In this document: in pieces, positions 25,328 through 33,874 of the stretch
Numbering within the stretch: position 1 is the stretch's first letter
Layout of the letters: each line of letters starts with the position of its first letter
From: SAR86 cluster bacterium
GTDB lineage: Bacteria > Pseudomonadota > Gammaproteobacteria > Magnimaribacterales > TMED112
Reading direction: 5' to 3'
NCBI GenBank assembly: GCA_003331605.1
Contig: QOPD01000003.1
Span: 1-64,000, forward strand
DNA length: 64,000 nt
Notes under the pieces: model-generated
The model's database searches: none
Told to the model about the DNA's origin: nothing
The model's input: the letters and a program-made list of their open reading frames with translations, nothing else
Program-made: the position numbers and the translations under genes

Positions 25328-27171
25328 TCTGAATATACACACCCGTAACAATAAATGTGGATATTATCTAGGTAATTTTTCTGAAAGGATTGTTTTGGAC
25401 TTAAGCCTAAGAAAGATTTAACTATTTCTATCGTATTTGAGATAGTAAAAGCAAAGCCACTACCAGATGGGGCAGGGGGCTTAACATAATCAACCTTAAA
25501 TTCTTCAACCTCTGCTAGATTGGCAGCATATGCAAGGGCATCTTCTAGATTTCCAATTTCATCCACTAGGCCAATTTCAAGCGCTCTTTCTCCAGAGTAA
25601 ACCCTACCTTTAGCAATCTCTTTCACAACCTCAAGGGGGATATTGCGATCAATTGATGTTTGAGTTGTAAATTTGACGTATATTGAATTTATTCCAGACC
25701 TTACTATGTCTTCAATTTCTATTGGCCAGTCTTGTCTCATCATATCAAAAGCACCCCATTTGGTTGTAGAGTAACCATCAATGCCAATTCCCATCCAATC
25801 GTATATTCTTTCAACAGAAAACAGTGTTCCATAGACCCCAATAGAGCCTGTGATGGTATCACTTTCAGCGTAGATCTTATCCGCTAAAGACGAAACCCAG
25901 TACCCACCTGAAGCGGCTAGTGACCCCATTGAAACAACAACAGGAATACCTTTTTCTTGCGCCTTTTCAATTTCCCAACGAATGTAGTCTGAAGCTACAA
26001 CTGAGCCTCCAGGTGAATTAACTCTTAAAACAATGGCTTTTGTATCTTCATTTTCATGTGCATCTTTTAGCATCTCTACAATTCCATCAGAGCCTGCTGT
26101 TCCTAGCATAACATCACCACCCATTATGGCTCCCTCTATTGCAACCACTCTGATGACATTATCAGATTTTGCTGGTTTATCTTTGGGAAGTGTTTCAAGA
26201 TAATCTCTAAAATAGATAGCATTTAGCTCTTCTTCGTCATCTTCAAGAGCTCCAAACTTTTCAATCATTCTTGCATCAAAATCATCATCTTCTTCAATGA
26301 TATCAACGAGGCCCCAATCAAGAGCAGCAGTCCACTCATCGACCTCACCATTAACGAGCTGTTCCCACGAATCATCGGCAATCCATTGCAGATCAATATC
26401 TCTTTGTTCCTGCACAAAGCTTTTAAACTTACCCCAAAGAGGTGTATAAAATTCAAGATTAGCTTTTGCTTCTTCACTCATTGAATCTCTAGTAAATTGT
26501 TCTGGACCTGTTTTAAAATCTCCAGCTGCAAAAATTCGAGGAGTAATTAAAAATTTGTTAAAAAAGTTTTTATAGTATTCTCTTGGGCCGCCAAAACCAT
26601 CTATCGCAAATGCAGAATACGTTTGTGAACTTATTTCAGATCCTGCAGAAGCAAGCACGTAACTTGCATCACCCAAGTAGTTGCTTCTAACAACAATTTC
26701 TTTCCCCGCATCAACTGCTTCTTTTATTTTTTCTGCAATGGCCAAAACGTAAGGTATTTGAATGCCTAGGCCTGAAGGGTCAAATATCATAGCATCAACG
26801 TTTTCATCATTTTTAAAATCTTCAAAGAATTTAATCATATCTCGGTACTGATACACTCTTGTACTTTCACTTGCACCCAGAGACTCCTCCAATGCCTGCT
26901 CCCACCATTCAGCTTCAACTTTACCAGGCTCTTGATCAACAACAATGCCTGAAGGTTTAAAGACCACAACTTTGCCTTCTGAATCTGGTTTATCTGAATC
27001 TGTCCATAATGGACTGATGAGGCTATTAAGAATGCCTACTGCCACTAATAAAAAAATACCTGTAGCGAATGTAAATCTAATCGCTTTCCAGAAAAAATCT
27101 CTTCCTACTGTTATGTAAGACCAAACGGTACCTAGGAAACTGCCTAGTTTTGTAAAAAATTGATTGTTCAT
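25324..27171 (-). CDS. sppA: Signal peptide peptidase SppA, 67K type
   Basis: 615 residues, double-domain form. There is one N-terminal membrane segment (about 35-55). The catalytic Lys220 is in GDFKTGPEQFTRDSMS and the catalytic Ser421 in GSLAASGGYW, the same dyad layout as E. coli Lys209/Ser409. A VLRVNSPGGSVVASD motif precedes the serine. It degrades cleaved signal peptides at the inner membrane. The C-terminal about 20 residues are an odd Cys/Tyr-rich tail and are probably not conserved. It converges on hda (4-base overlap). Confidence 0.93.
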   Translation of the reverse strand: MNNQFFTKLGSFLGTVWSYITVGRDFFWKAIRFTFATGIFLLVAVGILNSLISPLWTDSDKPDSEGKVVVFKPSGIVVDQEPGKVEAEWWEQALEESLGASESTRVYQYRDMIKFFEDFKNDENVDAMIFDPSGLGIQIPYVLAIAEKIKEAVDAGKEIVVRSNYLGDASYVLASAGSEISSQTYSAFAIDGFGGPREYYKNFFNKFLITPRIFAAGDFKTGPEQFTRDSMSEEAKANLEFYTPLWGKFKSFVQEQRDIDLQWIADDSWEQLVNGEVDEWTAALDWGLVDIIEEDDDFDARMIEKFGALEDDEEELNAIYFRDYLETLPKDKPAKSDNVIRVVAIEGAIMGGDVMLGTAGSDGIVEMLKDAHENEDTKAIVLRVNSPGGSVVASDYIRWEIEKAQEKGIPVVVSMGSLAASGGYWVSSLADKIYAESDTITGSIGVYGTLFSVERIYDWMGIGIDGYSTTKWGAFDMMRQDWPIEIEDIVRSGINSIYVKFTTQTSIDRNIPLEVVKEIAKGRVYSGERALEIGLVDEIGNLEDALAYAANLAEVEEFKVDYVKPPAPSGSGFAFTISNTIEIVKSFLGLSPKQSFQKNYLDNIHIYCYGCVYSD

Positions 27172-27282
27172 AATTCCTCGTTAATTAGTTATTAGTAATA
27201 CTGCAAATCAAAAAAAAAGTTTCATTCAGATGCAAAAAATCAATTGTAAAGCCATAAACAATACATATAAAGTAAAAACTCT

Positions 27283-27717
27283 ATGAAAAAATATCTCATA
27301 TTGGCTTTATTTCTTTTTTCTTGCGAAAGGCCTGAATTTTTATTTACCGATGGGGAAGGGGCAAAATTTGCAGATTATGAGGATCAAATAATTTTTTTGA
27401 ATATCTGGGCTGATTGGTGTCCACCCTGCATCATAGAGTTCCCATATTTAAATGACATCAACGAAGATCCAAATGTAAGCGTAATTGGGTTTCACTTTGA
27501 TCAATTTGACATCTTACCTAACGAGGAAGTGAATAGGCTGATGAATAAATTTAACGTTGAGTTCAAGAATTTATCTACCGATCCAAGAAATTTATGGAGC
27601 TTAGATCTTCCAGACAGTGTACCAACAACGTACATCATTAAAAATGGAAAAATACTTGACGCCATAACTTACCCACTAACTCCAGAAAAGCTTAAAGAGC
27701 TTGTTGCAACTAATTGA
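27283..27717 (+). CDS. TlpA-family thioredoxin-like lipoprotein
   Basis: 144 residues. It has a lipoprotein signal with LFLFSC (Cys14) and a thioredoxin fold with the redox motif ADWCPPC (Cys46/Cys49), FPYLNDINEDPNVSVIGFH, and a cis-Pro in SVPTTYIIKNGKI. It is a membrane-anchored periplasmic disulfide reductase of the TlpA/ResA type. The usual cytochrome-maturation partners are not adjacent. It converges on xseA with an 8-base overlap. Confidence 0.85.
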   Translation: MKKYLILALFLFSCERPEFLFTDGEGAKFADYEDQIIFLNIWADWCPPCIIEFPYLNDINEDPNVSVIGFHFDQFDILPNEEVNRLMNKFNVEFKNLSTDPRNLWSLDLPDSVPTTYIIKNGKILDAITYPLTPEKLKELVATN

Positions 27718-29065
27718 CCTTTGACTTAATTAAGCCCGTTTTAAGTTTGGTAGAAATTTCATCACCTTTCTTAACTGCTTTAGAATCTCTGACAATATTG
27801 CCTGTTTCGTCATAAGTGATTGAATAACCTCTTTCCAATACATTCTCAGGATTTAAATTATTTAATTGGTCTTTAAAAGAAGCAATTAAGCCTTGTTTGG
27901 CATTAAGCTTATTTTTTAACACCCTTGATAGATCTTTTACACCTTTAGCAATATCCATTCTTAATTGTGTAACTCTTTTGCTAGGATTGTTTGAATTTAA
28001 AGCAGCTGCATAAAAATGAGACTTATCTTTATTTAGCTGCAGCAGTTTTCTCATAGCAAATGACATCTGTTCTGACTTTTGATCGAGTCTTTGATATTGG
28101 TCATGTATTTTTTGTTGTGGCGATCTTAATAGCTTTTGATTTAGCAAAACCTTTTCCTTGTAGTGTGTGAGCCTTAATCTAAATATCTTGATTAAATTCG
28201 CTGAAGCTCCTTCAAAATAATTTAATAATTGAGAGGCACCGTTACTTACAATTTCTGCGGCTGCAGTAGGTGTTGCTGCCCTGATATTTGAAACAAAATC
28301 CATTAAAGTGAAATCTGTCTCATGGCCTACACCACTAACAATTGGGATTTTTATTCCACTGACATATCGACAAAGATCTTCATTATTAAAACTCCATAAA
28401 TCCTCAATTGAGCCGCCACCTCTACAAACAATTATGGCGTCGATCTTTTCTTGGCCTTGATATTGTTCAATCATTTCTAAAGATTTTTTTATTGAATTAG
28501 CAGAACCTTCGCCTTGCACGACCGCTGGAAAAATAGTTGATTGAATATGTGGAGCTCTACGTTGCAGTGTTGCAATCACATCTTTTATAGCTGCTCCGTG
28601 TGGGGAGGTTATTATAGCAACTTTATTAATTAATGCAGGTAATTCATTTTCTGTCTTGGCATTAAAGAGCCCCTCACTATTAAATTTATTTTTTAGTAGC
28701 TCAAACTTTCGTAATAACTCGCCGTAGCCAGCAAGCTCCATTTTATTAACTATCATTTGATAGCGACCTGTTTTATGCCAAATAGATAACTTGCCTTGCA
28801 TAATGACTTGGTCACCCTCATTTGGTTTAAACCCAAGGTTGATATTTTGCAATCTAAACATCGAACAATTCAAAACAGATTCTGTATCTTTAACGGAGAA
28901 GTACCAATGACCAGATGAACCATATTCTTTAAAGTTTGATATTTCTCCAACCACCCATAAGGGGGGGAATGCTTCATTAATGAAATCATTAACGGTTTTG
29001 TTTAGTTCCGTAACACTTAAAATTTCTCTTTCATCAAAATTGGTAGTGCTAGAGTAGTCTTCCAT
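27710..29065 (-). CDS. xseA: Exodeoxyribonuclease VII large subunit
   Basis: 451 residues. An N-terminal OB-fold (LSVTELNKTVNDFINEAFPP, then VVGEISNFKEYGSSGHWYFS) is followed by the catalytic domain with ITSPHGAAIKDVIATLQRRAP, CRGGGSIEDLWSFN and SGVGHETDFTLMDFVS. A long coiled-coil comes next, and the closing LERGYSITYDETG segment. It degrades single-stranded DNA with XseB, which is not in the window. tRNA-Val starts 28 bases upstream on the other strand. Confidence 0.95.
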   Translation of the reverse strand: MEDYSSTTNFDEREILSVTELNKTVNDFINEAFPPLWVVGEISNFKEYGSSGHWYFSVKDTESVLNCSMFRLQNINLGFKPNEGDQVIMQGKLSIWHKTGRYQMIVNKMELAGYGELLRKFELLKNKFNSEGLFNAKTENELPALINKVAIITSPHGAAIKDVIATLQRRAPHIQSTIFPAVVQGEGSANSIKKSLEMIEQYQGQEKIDAIIVCRGGGSIEDLWSFNNEDLCRYVSGIKIPIVSGVGHETDFTLMDFVSNIRAATPTAAAEIVSNGASQLLNYFEGASANLIKIFRLRLTHYKEKVLLNQKLLRSPQQKIHDQYQRLDQKSEQMSFAMRKLLQLNKDKSHFYAAALNSNNPSKRVTQLRMDIAKGVKDLSRVLKNKLNAKQGLIASFKDQLNNLNPENVLERGYSITYDETGNIVRDSKAVKKGDEISTKLKTGLIKSKVN

Positions 29066-29093
29066 AACAATTTATTATATTCTATTGTCCACT

Positions 29094-29170
29094 GCGAGTT
29101 TAGCTCAGTTGGTTAGAGCACCTGCCTTACAAGCAGGGGGTCGTAGGTTCGAATCCTACAACTCGCACCA
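29094..29170 (+). tRNA. tRNA-Val (TAC)
   Basis: 77 bases with encoded CCA. Acceptor stem GCGAGTT/AACTCGC, D-arm GCTCAGTTGGTTAGAGC, anticodon stem CCTGC/GCAGG with loop CTTACAA (anticodon TAC), T-arm GTAGG-TTCGAAT-CCTAC. Its 3' end is partly repeated at 30495-30509 on the far side of the proteorhodopsin gene. The thioesterase gene starts 8 bases after it. Confidence 0.97.
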
Positions 29171-29178
29171 ATTATTTT

Positions 29179-29619
29179 ATGACCCAAAAAGAAGTTGAAC
29201 AATATATTGACTTTCACCGTGAAAATGGTGGAACAGGAAAAATATTTCAGTTTACATACAAGAATTACGAACCTGGCACGCTTACTCTAGAGGGTAATTT
29301 TACAGAGGCATGTTTAAATCCAAATGGAACTGTACAAGGCGGCATGATGACTTCTATGCTGGATGACATAACTTCATTATTATTGATCATGGAAGCAAAA
29401 GGGAAGTTGTACCCTGCGTCCACAGACCTGCACACACTCCATCATAGATCTCTAAACCAAGGGAAGATTATCGCAAAGGGGACGATCATGAAAAAAGGTA
29501 AAACTATAGCAACAGTTAAAGGCGAAATTTTTGATCAAGATGACAAGCTCATTACAACTCTTATGCATACAGCATATCTTTTTGAACTAGATCGATCGTT
29601 ATACGAAAAAGCAGAATAA
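29179..29619 (+). CDS. PaaI-family hotdog thioesterase
   Basis: 146 residues, hotdog fold. The core motif NPNGTVQGGMMTSMLDDITS (with the Asp typical of PaaI-like acyl-CoA thioesterases) is followed by STDLHTLHHRSLNQGKIIAKG. It hydrolyses an acyl-CoA; the substrate is unknown. It starts 8 bases after tRNA-Val without a visible Shine-Dalgarno and is probably transcribed with the tRNA. It converges on the proteorhodopsin gene across a shared terminator. Confidence 0.85.
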   Translation: MTQKEVEQYIDFHRENGGTGKIFQFTYKNYEPGTLTLEGNFTEACLNPNGTVQGGMMTSMLDDITSLLLIMEAKGKLYPASTDLHTLHHRSLNQGKIIAKGTIMKKGKTIATVKGEIFDQDDKLITTLMHTAYLFELDRSLYEKAE

Positions 29620-29622
29620 AAA

Positions 29623-29644
29623 AAAGCCCGCTTGAGCGGGCTTT
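29623..29644. terminator. Bidirectional terminator between thioesterase and proteorhodopsin
   Basis: AAAGCCCGC - TTGA - GCGGGCTTT, nine perfect pairs. A-run on the left and T's on the right allow termination in both directions, with the stronger U-run (eight or more) on the minus (proteorhodopsin) strand. Confidence 0.85.
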
Positions 29645-29664
29645 AAGTTAGATTTAAAAAAAGC

Positions 29665-30375
29665 CTAGCCTTTTTTAACTCCGGAATCCATCATAGCTGC
29701 ATACCAGATAACAAGTCCGAATAAGAATTTGTTAACTAAGTCAGCAAGGTTATAGATTGTGTTTAGAGCATTAGCATCAACACCACCACCTAAATAACCC
29801 AGGAAGTAACCGATTGGGTATATTGACCAACCAATTGTTACGATCCATTTAATTCCGTTGAAAGCAAAGCTTAGTGCTTCGTTTCCAGCTGCGTCTTTAA
29901 TTTTTGCAGCTTCACCTGCAAAGACATAGTAGATAATGTATATCCAAGCAGCCATTGATACAACAAACATTAATGTTGGATCTGCGAAACCTGCTTCACC
30001 TAAAAACCCTGTAATCAGCATAACTAATGAAGCTGCTAATAAGTTCCAGAAAACTCCAAGACTTACTGCTACTACAGCTGAAAGGATTAAGTAAAACTCT
30101 ACAATCTGCATAGGAACAGTAACCAACCAGTCAATATATCTATAGACTGTAGGTGATTCACCTGTTGCTACCCAAACATCTCTCATGTATAAGTAATGCC
30201 AAAAAGCGACAAAACACACAAGAGCTGCAACGGTTAAAGATGTCTGCCAAGAAGCTTTAACTGTGCTTCTTTCCATGAAAAAGAACAAAGCACCTGCAGC
30301 CATTATGGCAGTTGCAATCCAAAACGATACACCGACATAGTCGACAACACCGTTTGAAACTAAAGAATAATCCAT
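29665..30375 (-). CDS. Proteorhodopsin, blue-absorbing type
   Basis: 236 residues, seven membrane helices. Against the reference numbering (offset 15), the proton acceptor Asp97 is Asp82 in RYIDWLVTVP, its partner His75 is His60 in FWHYLYMR, the proton donor Glu108 is Glu93 in QIVEFYLIL, and the retinal Lys231 is Lys216 in LVNKFLFG. All proton-pump residues are present. The spectral tuning site 105 is Gln (Gln90), predicting blue absorption. The cleavable N-terminal signal seen in some homologues is absent. Strong AAGGGGGAAA ribosome binding site. It is a light-driven outward proton pump in the inner membrane. No retinal- or carotenoid-synthesis gene lies nearby. Confidence 0.97.
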   Translation of the reverse strand: MDYSLVSNGVVDYVGVSFWIATAIMAAGALFFFMERSTVKASWQTSLTVAALVCFVAFWHYLYMRDVWVATGESPTVYRYIDWLVTVPMQIVEFYLILSAVVAVSLGVFWNLLAASLVMLITGFLGEAGFADPTLMFVVSMAAWIYIIYYVFAGEAAKIKDAAGNEALSFAFNGIKWIVTIGWSIYPIGYFLGYLGGGVDANALNTIYNLADLVNKFLFGLVIWYAAMMDSGVKKG

Positions 30376-30419
30376 TAGATTTTCCCCCTTATATTAAGTA
30401 AATTTACTCTACGGCAATA

Positions 30420-30447
30420 ATTGTACAGACCAAAATGAGAAATTCAA
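30420..30447 (-). promoter_or_regulatory. Candidate proteorhodopsin promoter
   Basis: Minus strand: TTGAAT, 16 bases, TACAAT (4/6 and 5/6 matches). The start point would be near 30413, giving a leader of about 38 bases with the AAGGGGGAAA site. It lies inside the segment bounded by the tRNA-Val repeat, so the gene carries its own promoter. Confidence 0.5.
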
Positions 30448-30494
30448 CTTTCTTTACAGTATAAAAAAGTTGTAAATATTGTTATTTTGTACCA

Positions 30495-30509
30495 GAATCT
30501 ACAACTCGC
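30495..30509 (+). repeat. Partial copy of the tRNA-Val 3' end (att-like)
   Basis: GAATCTACAACTCGC here matches GAATCCTACAACTCGC at 29151-29166 (tRNA-Val T-arm and acceptor 3' strand) with one base missing; the last 11 bases are identical. The copy ends exactly at the first base of tRNA-Asp. Together the two copies bracket the thioesterase and proteorhodopsin genes. Confidence 0.7.
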
Positions 30510-30587
30510 GGTCCGGTAGTTCAGTTTGGTTAGAATGCCTGCCTGTCACGCAGGAGGTCGAGGGTTCGAGTCCCTTCCGGATCGCCA
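30510..30587 (+). tRNA. tRNA-Asp (GTC)
   Basis: 78 bases with encoded CCA. Acceptor GGTCCGG/CCGGATC (one G-U pair), D-arm with GTTCAGTTTGGTTAGAAT, anticodon stem CCTGC/GCAGG with loop CTGTCAC (GTC), T-arm GAGGG-TTCGAGT-CCCTT. It directly follows the partial tRNA-Val copy. Confidence 0.96.
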
Positions 30588-30595
30588 TTAAGATT

Positions 30596-31024
30596 ATGAT
30601 TGCTGAGATAACACTCCAAACACTTTTAGCTGCAATTGTTGGAGCTATTTGGGCAACGCCCTTGGTCGTAAGTCCAGCTGCCAGAAACAGCCTGGATAAA
30701 GAAGCTCTGAAATTCTTTCTGAAATCTTATTTTTTTAGATTTAATATTTTTCTGATCCTAATGCTGGCTTTATATTTGGGCGTGGTTTATTTCTTTATGT
30801 TGCCTGAGTATGAGCTTATCTGGAGCGACACTAAAAATCTTACCATCCTAATTATTCTTGGACTCAATGTTTTAAATATGTTTATAGGACTTATTATCGA
30901 TAATACTAAGATTGATAGCTCTAGTAATTTTTTTAAATTCATACATGCTTTTAGTGTGGCTATTTTGGCTTCTACCTCATTTGTTGCTCTTTATTTTCTT
31001 ATCGAAAAGTTTTTGACGCTTTGA
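30596..31024 (+). CDS. Small integral membrane protein, unknown function
   Basis: 142 residues, four predicted membrane segments (about 6-27, 45-70, 82-105, 115-138). The frame is open upstream through tRNA-Asp, but the ATG at 30596, eight bases after the tRNA, is the sensible start. The segment [18 protein letters not shown] and the overall plan recall four-helix DUF4149-like proteins, but the match is too weak to name. Its stop overlaps the TTG start of the following DUF2256 gene. First protein gene of a seven-gene plus-strand run to gpsA. Confidence 0.65.
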   Translation: MIAEITLQTLLAAIVGAIWATPLVVSPAARNSLDKEALKFFLKSYFFRFNIFLILMLALYLGVVYFFMLPEYELIWSDTKNLTILIILGLNVLNMFIGLIIDNTKIDSSSNFFKFIHAFSVAILASTSFVALYFLIEKFLTL

Positions 31025-31164
31025 AAAAAATCAATCTTCCGGCAAAGATATGTCCTGTATGTAATAGAAGTTTTGATTGGCGAAAAAAATGGAGCAGAGA
31101 TTGGGAAAATGTGATTTACTGTAGTCAAAGGTGCAAAAGATCAAAAGATGGATCTGTTAAATAA
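31021..31164 (+). CDS. DUF2256 mini-protein (four-Cys zinc-ribbon-like)
   Basis: 47 residues, TTG start. It overlaps the upstream stop by 4 bases and the downstream GT39 gene by 17 bases. The sequence has two CxxC-type knuckles, [10 protein letters not shown] and YCSQRCKR, around a basic-aromatic centre [14 protein letters not shown]. This is the compact DUF2256 pattern (CPVC, WRKKW, YCS.RC). Function unknown; probably binds one zinc. The double overlap and clear family pattern make it a real gene despite its size. Confidence 0.8.
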   Translation: MKKINLPAKICPVCNRSFDWRKKWSRDWENVIYCSQRCKRSKDGSVK

Positions 31165-32671
31165 AAAATTCTTTTTACCCGTTCTGTTTTTTCTTTACAT
31201 AACCATTCTCTTTTTAACTTTAACTGACTATGACGAGGGTGCATTTGCTGCAACCTCGCTTCAGATGCTTAGAGAAAGCCAATTTTTTATTCCCTATCTT
31301 GGAGATGGTTTAAGGCTTGAAAAGCCAATTCTCACTTACTGGATACAGGTAAGTTCGATTTCACTTTTTGGAGCATCTGAATTTGCTTTGAGGTTGCCAT
31401 CGTTGATTGCAGCTTTTTTATGGGCTTATATCTTTGGAAAATTTATTAAGAACAAAATTCCTGGTAAAAGCCAAAGCAACTACATCTTCATATTGCTTAC
31501 TCTTCCTGGGATTCTAGCAATGTCTGTGGTGGCAACGGCTGATGCATTTTTAAACCTTTTTATATGTTTAGTGATGATAAATATCTATAACTACTCTGAT
31601 GCTAAAAAAGAAAAATTCTTATTGAGGGCTGCATTTTATTTAGGTCTGGGCTTTCTAACAAAAGGTTTCGCAATTCTAGCAATTATTGGGCCAGCATCCT
31701 TGCTATATTTTCTAATAAGTAAAAAATTAGATAGATTTTTTTCTGCTATCTTTAATGTGAAGGCTTGGATTATCTTTGGGTTAATCGTCGTACCTTGGTT
31801 TCTTGTACTATTTTTGAGAGAAGGTGCTAGCAGTGTAGAGTATCTTTTATTGGGCCAATCGTTTGGCAGGTTTTCAGACACCATGGAGAGCCATTCAGGA
31901 AGTGTTTTTTACTACCTACTGCTCTTACCATTTTTAGTTTTTCCATATTTTCTAAATTTCTTAAATGGGCTAAGAAGAAGCTTTGCTGAAAAAAAACCCA
32001 TCGATCTATTTTGCCTAATATGGTTCTTATGGGTACTAGTATTTTTTTCGTTTTCCTCAACAAAACTTCCACACTACCTTGTTTATGGTTTAACACCTGT
32101 TGTGTATTTTATTGAAAAAAACACAGCTTTATTAAGCAACCGAACCTATAGCTTAAATAACTTTCTAGCCCATACCTTGATGTTGTTATTTTATTTAAGC
32201 CTACCTTTTTTATTTGAATATGTTTATAACCTTGATCCCTCGATGGAAGCATCACCTTTGTTTATCAAAGAATTCTCAGGCAACTATCTTTTTATTGGTT
32301 CATGTATTCTTGGGGTGCTATTAATTTTCATTCTTCTTAGAGCTAAATATAAATATGTTAAGGGGCTACAATTTATGGCCTTATTTCAAGCATTCCTCCT
32401 AACCATTTTTGTCATTCCTTCAGCTGTAACAGTAATGCAAGCAGATCTTAAATCTTTAGGTATATATGCAAAAACAAATAACATCAGCTTTGCCGTAAAT
32501 AAAATAAATAAACCAACCCTATCTTTTTATTCAAGCACAAATTATCTAAGAGATATTGAGGATAGTGAATATTTTATAACCCGAATCGACAAAGTTGATA
32601 TTCAGAGATATGAGGTTATCCAGAAAAGAGGAAACTATATTTTGTTAAGGCAGAAGTATGATGAAAACTAG
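31148..32671 (+). CDS. ArnT-like glycosyltransferase family 39 protein
   Basis: 507 residues, about 12-13 membrane segments. The first periplasmic loop holds the family acidic motif TDYDEGAF (Asp27/Asp29/Glu30) and [13 protein letters not shown], matching the ArnT/PMT (GT39/GT83) plan. Such enzymes move a sugar from a polyprenyl-phosphate carrier to lipid A or a protein. The neighbouring GT2 enzyme could make the polyprenyl-phosphate sugar donor. It overlaps the downstream PAP2 gene by 14 bases. The acceptor is unknown; lipid A modification is the likeliest role. Confidence 0.85.
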   Translation: MDLLNKKFFLPVLFFLYITILFLTLTDYDEGAFAATSLQMLRESQFFIPYLGDGLRLEKPILTYWIQVSSISLFGASEFALRLPSLIAAFLWAYIFGKFIKNKIPGKSQSNYIFILLTLPGILAMSVVATADAFLNLFICLVMINIYNYSDAKKEKFLLRAAFYLGLGFLTKGFAILAIIGPASLLYFLISKKLDRFFSAIFNVKAWIIFGLIVVPWFLVLFLREGASSVEYLLLGQSFGRFSDTMESHSGSVFYYLLLLPFLVFPYFLNFLNGLRRSFAEKKPIDLFCLIWFLWVLVFFSFSSTKLPHYLVYGLTPVVYFIEKNTALLSNRTYSLNNFLAHTLMLLFYLSLPFLFEYVYNLDPSMEASPLFIKEFSGNYLFIGSCILGVLLIFILLRAKYKYVKGLQFMALFQAFLLTIFVIPSAVTVMQADLKSLGIYAKTNNISFAVNKINKPTLSFYSSTNYLRDIEDSEYFITRIDKVDIQRYEVIQKRGNYILLRQKYDEN

Positions 32672-33353
32672 AACAAGATATTTTTTGCTGGCCTTAACAA
32701 TTATACTTATTTCGTTAAAACTATTTCCTGCTCTTGATTTATATGCTCTGAAATCTTTGAATAAATTGTTTTTTGATGAACGAACCTTTGCAGTAATAAC
32801 TGATATGGGAAATGCATTTTTTATTACGGCATTTATAATTCCTGCACTTATTTGTTATTCAAATTTTAATAGCAAAATTAATTCTGTTTCAGCAAGTATT
32901 TTGGTAATCCCCAGCTTGGCATTTGGCCTATTCATTCAGCTAGTAAAAAGCTTAGTTAACGCCCCAAGACCTGCAGGAGTTAGCGATATTAATATAAATT
33001 TTCTTGAGCCTGTTTTTCAATCAAATTCATTTCCGAGTGGACACACAGCATCAATTTTTATCGTTTGTTTAATTTGGTTAAAAGTTGCACTTACAAATAC
33101 TAGAGGATATCAGATGCATTATTTTGTTATTGTGCTTTGTGCTTTAGTTATTTCATTGACCAGGGTCATTGTCGGCGCACATTGGCTATCAGATGTACTG
33201 GCAAGCATTTTATTTGCTTGGTTATTTACGGAATTATTTTTAAAGCATTTTCTGAAAATCAGCAGATCAAAGATCGCAGTCTATAGCTCATGGGGAATTA
33301 TATTGTGTGCTTGGTATGGAGTATTTTTTATGGAGGTATTTGATTATATCTGA
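32658..33353 (+). CDS. PAP2-family phosphatase, copy 1
   Basis: 231 residues, about six membrane segments. All three PAP2 motifs are intact: KSLVNAPRP, FPSGHTAS, and SLTRVIVGAHWLSD with the catalytic His. Substrates of the family include lipid A phosphates, undecaprenyl pyrophosphate and phosphatidate. It lies between the GT39 gene and a second PAP2 gene (1-base overlap), so it may recycle the lipid carrier or dephosphorylate the acceptor. Confidence 0.85.
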   Translation: MMKTRTRYFLLALTIILISLKLFPALDLYALKSLNKLFFDERTFAVITDMGNAFFITAFIIPALICYSNFNSKINSVSASILVIPSLAFGLFIQLVKSLVNAPRPAGVSDININFLEPVFQSNSFPSGHTASIFIVCLIWLKVALTNTRGYQMHYFVIVLCALVISLTRVIVGAHWLSDVLASILFAWLFTELFLKHFLKISRSKIAVYSSWGIILCAWYGVFFMEVFDYI

Positions 33354-33874
33354 TGAGCTTTGACCTAGTTTTCTCAATCTGGCTTGCCGAAATCAGGGTA
33401 TTAGAAACATTTTTTTCTTTTATTTCTGGACGAGTTTTTTCATTTTCTTTGTTTGGCATTTTTGCGCTTTTTATGCTGTATCAGAAGAGATACAAAGACC
33501 TTGTTTTTGTTTTTTTAGCACTTATTTTTGGCGACTTGATAGGGGCACAGCTTAAAGATTTAATTCAGGAGCCAAGACCCTGTTTTGGAAATTTTGAAGT
33601 ATTTTCTAATCTTAATATTGTTGAGCAACCCTGTGGTTCAAGATTAACTGGAATGCCCTCCAATCATGCACTTAATTTCTTCCTTTTTGCCACAGTGCTT
33701 TATCTATTGACGCGACAAAAAGTACTAAGCGTAGCGTTATTCTTGATTGCATCTGCAGTGGCGCTATCAAGAGTTTTTTTAATCAAACATTTATTAAGTC
33801 AAGTGATCATTGGGGCTGCTTTAGGTATAATGCTCGGCATAACTTTCTATAATATTTATAAAAGAATAAGATGA
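33353..33874 (+). CDS. PAP2-family phosphatase, copy 2 (variant motif 3)
   Basis: 173 residues, about five membrane segments. Motif 1 KDLIQEPRP, motif 2 as GMPSNHALNF (Asn instead of Gly) and motif 3 ALSRVFLIKHLLSQ, where the usual final Asp is Gln. The catalytic histidines are kept, so it may still be active. Its stop overlaps the GT2 start by 4 bases. Together with copy 1 it makes a tandem pair with diverged sequence. Confidence 0.8.
   Translation: MSFDLVFSIWLAEIRVLETFFSFISGRVFSFSLFGIFALFMLYQKRYKDLVFVFLALIFGDLIGAQLKDLIQEPRPCFGNFEVFSNLNIVEQPCGSRLTGMPSNHALNFFLFATVLYLLTRQKVLSVALFLIASAVALSRVFLIKHLLSQVIIGAALGIMLGITFYNIYKRIR

Noticed and set aside
30479..30595. N-terminal extension of the membrane protein gene through tRNA-Asp
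   Set aside because: The extra codons are the tRNA itself. The ATG at 30596 gives a normal membrane protein start.
29171..31024. Retinal or carotenoid synthesis genes next to proteorhodopsin
   Set aside because: None of the neighbouring proteins resembles Blh, CrtE, CrtB, CrtI or CrtY.
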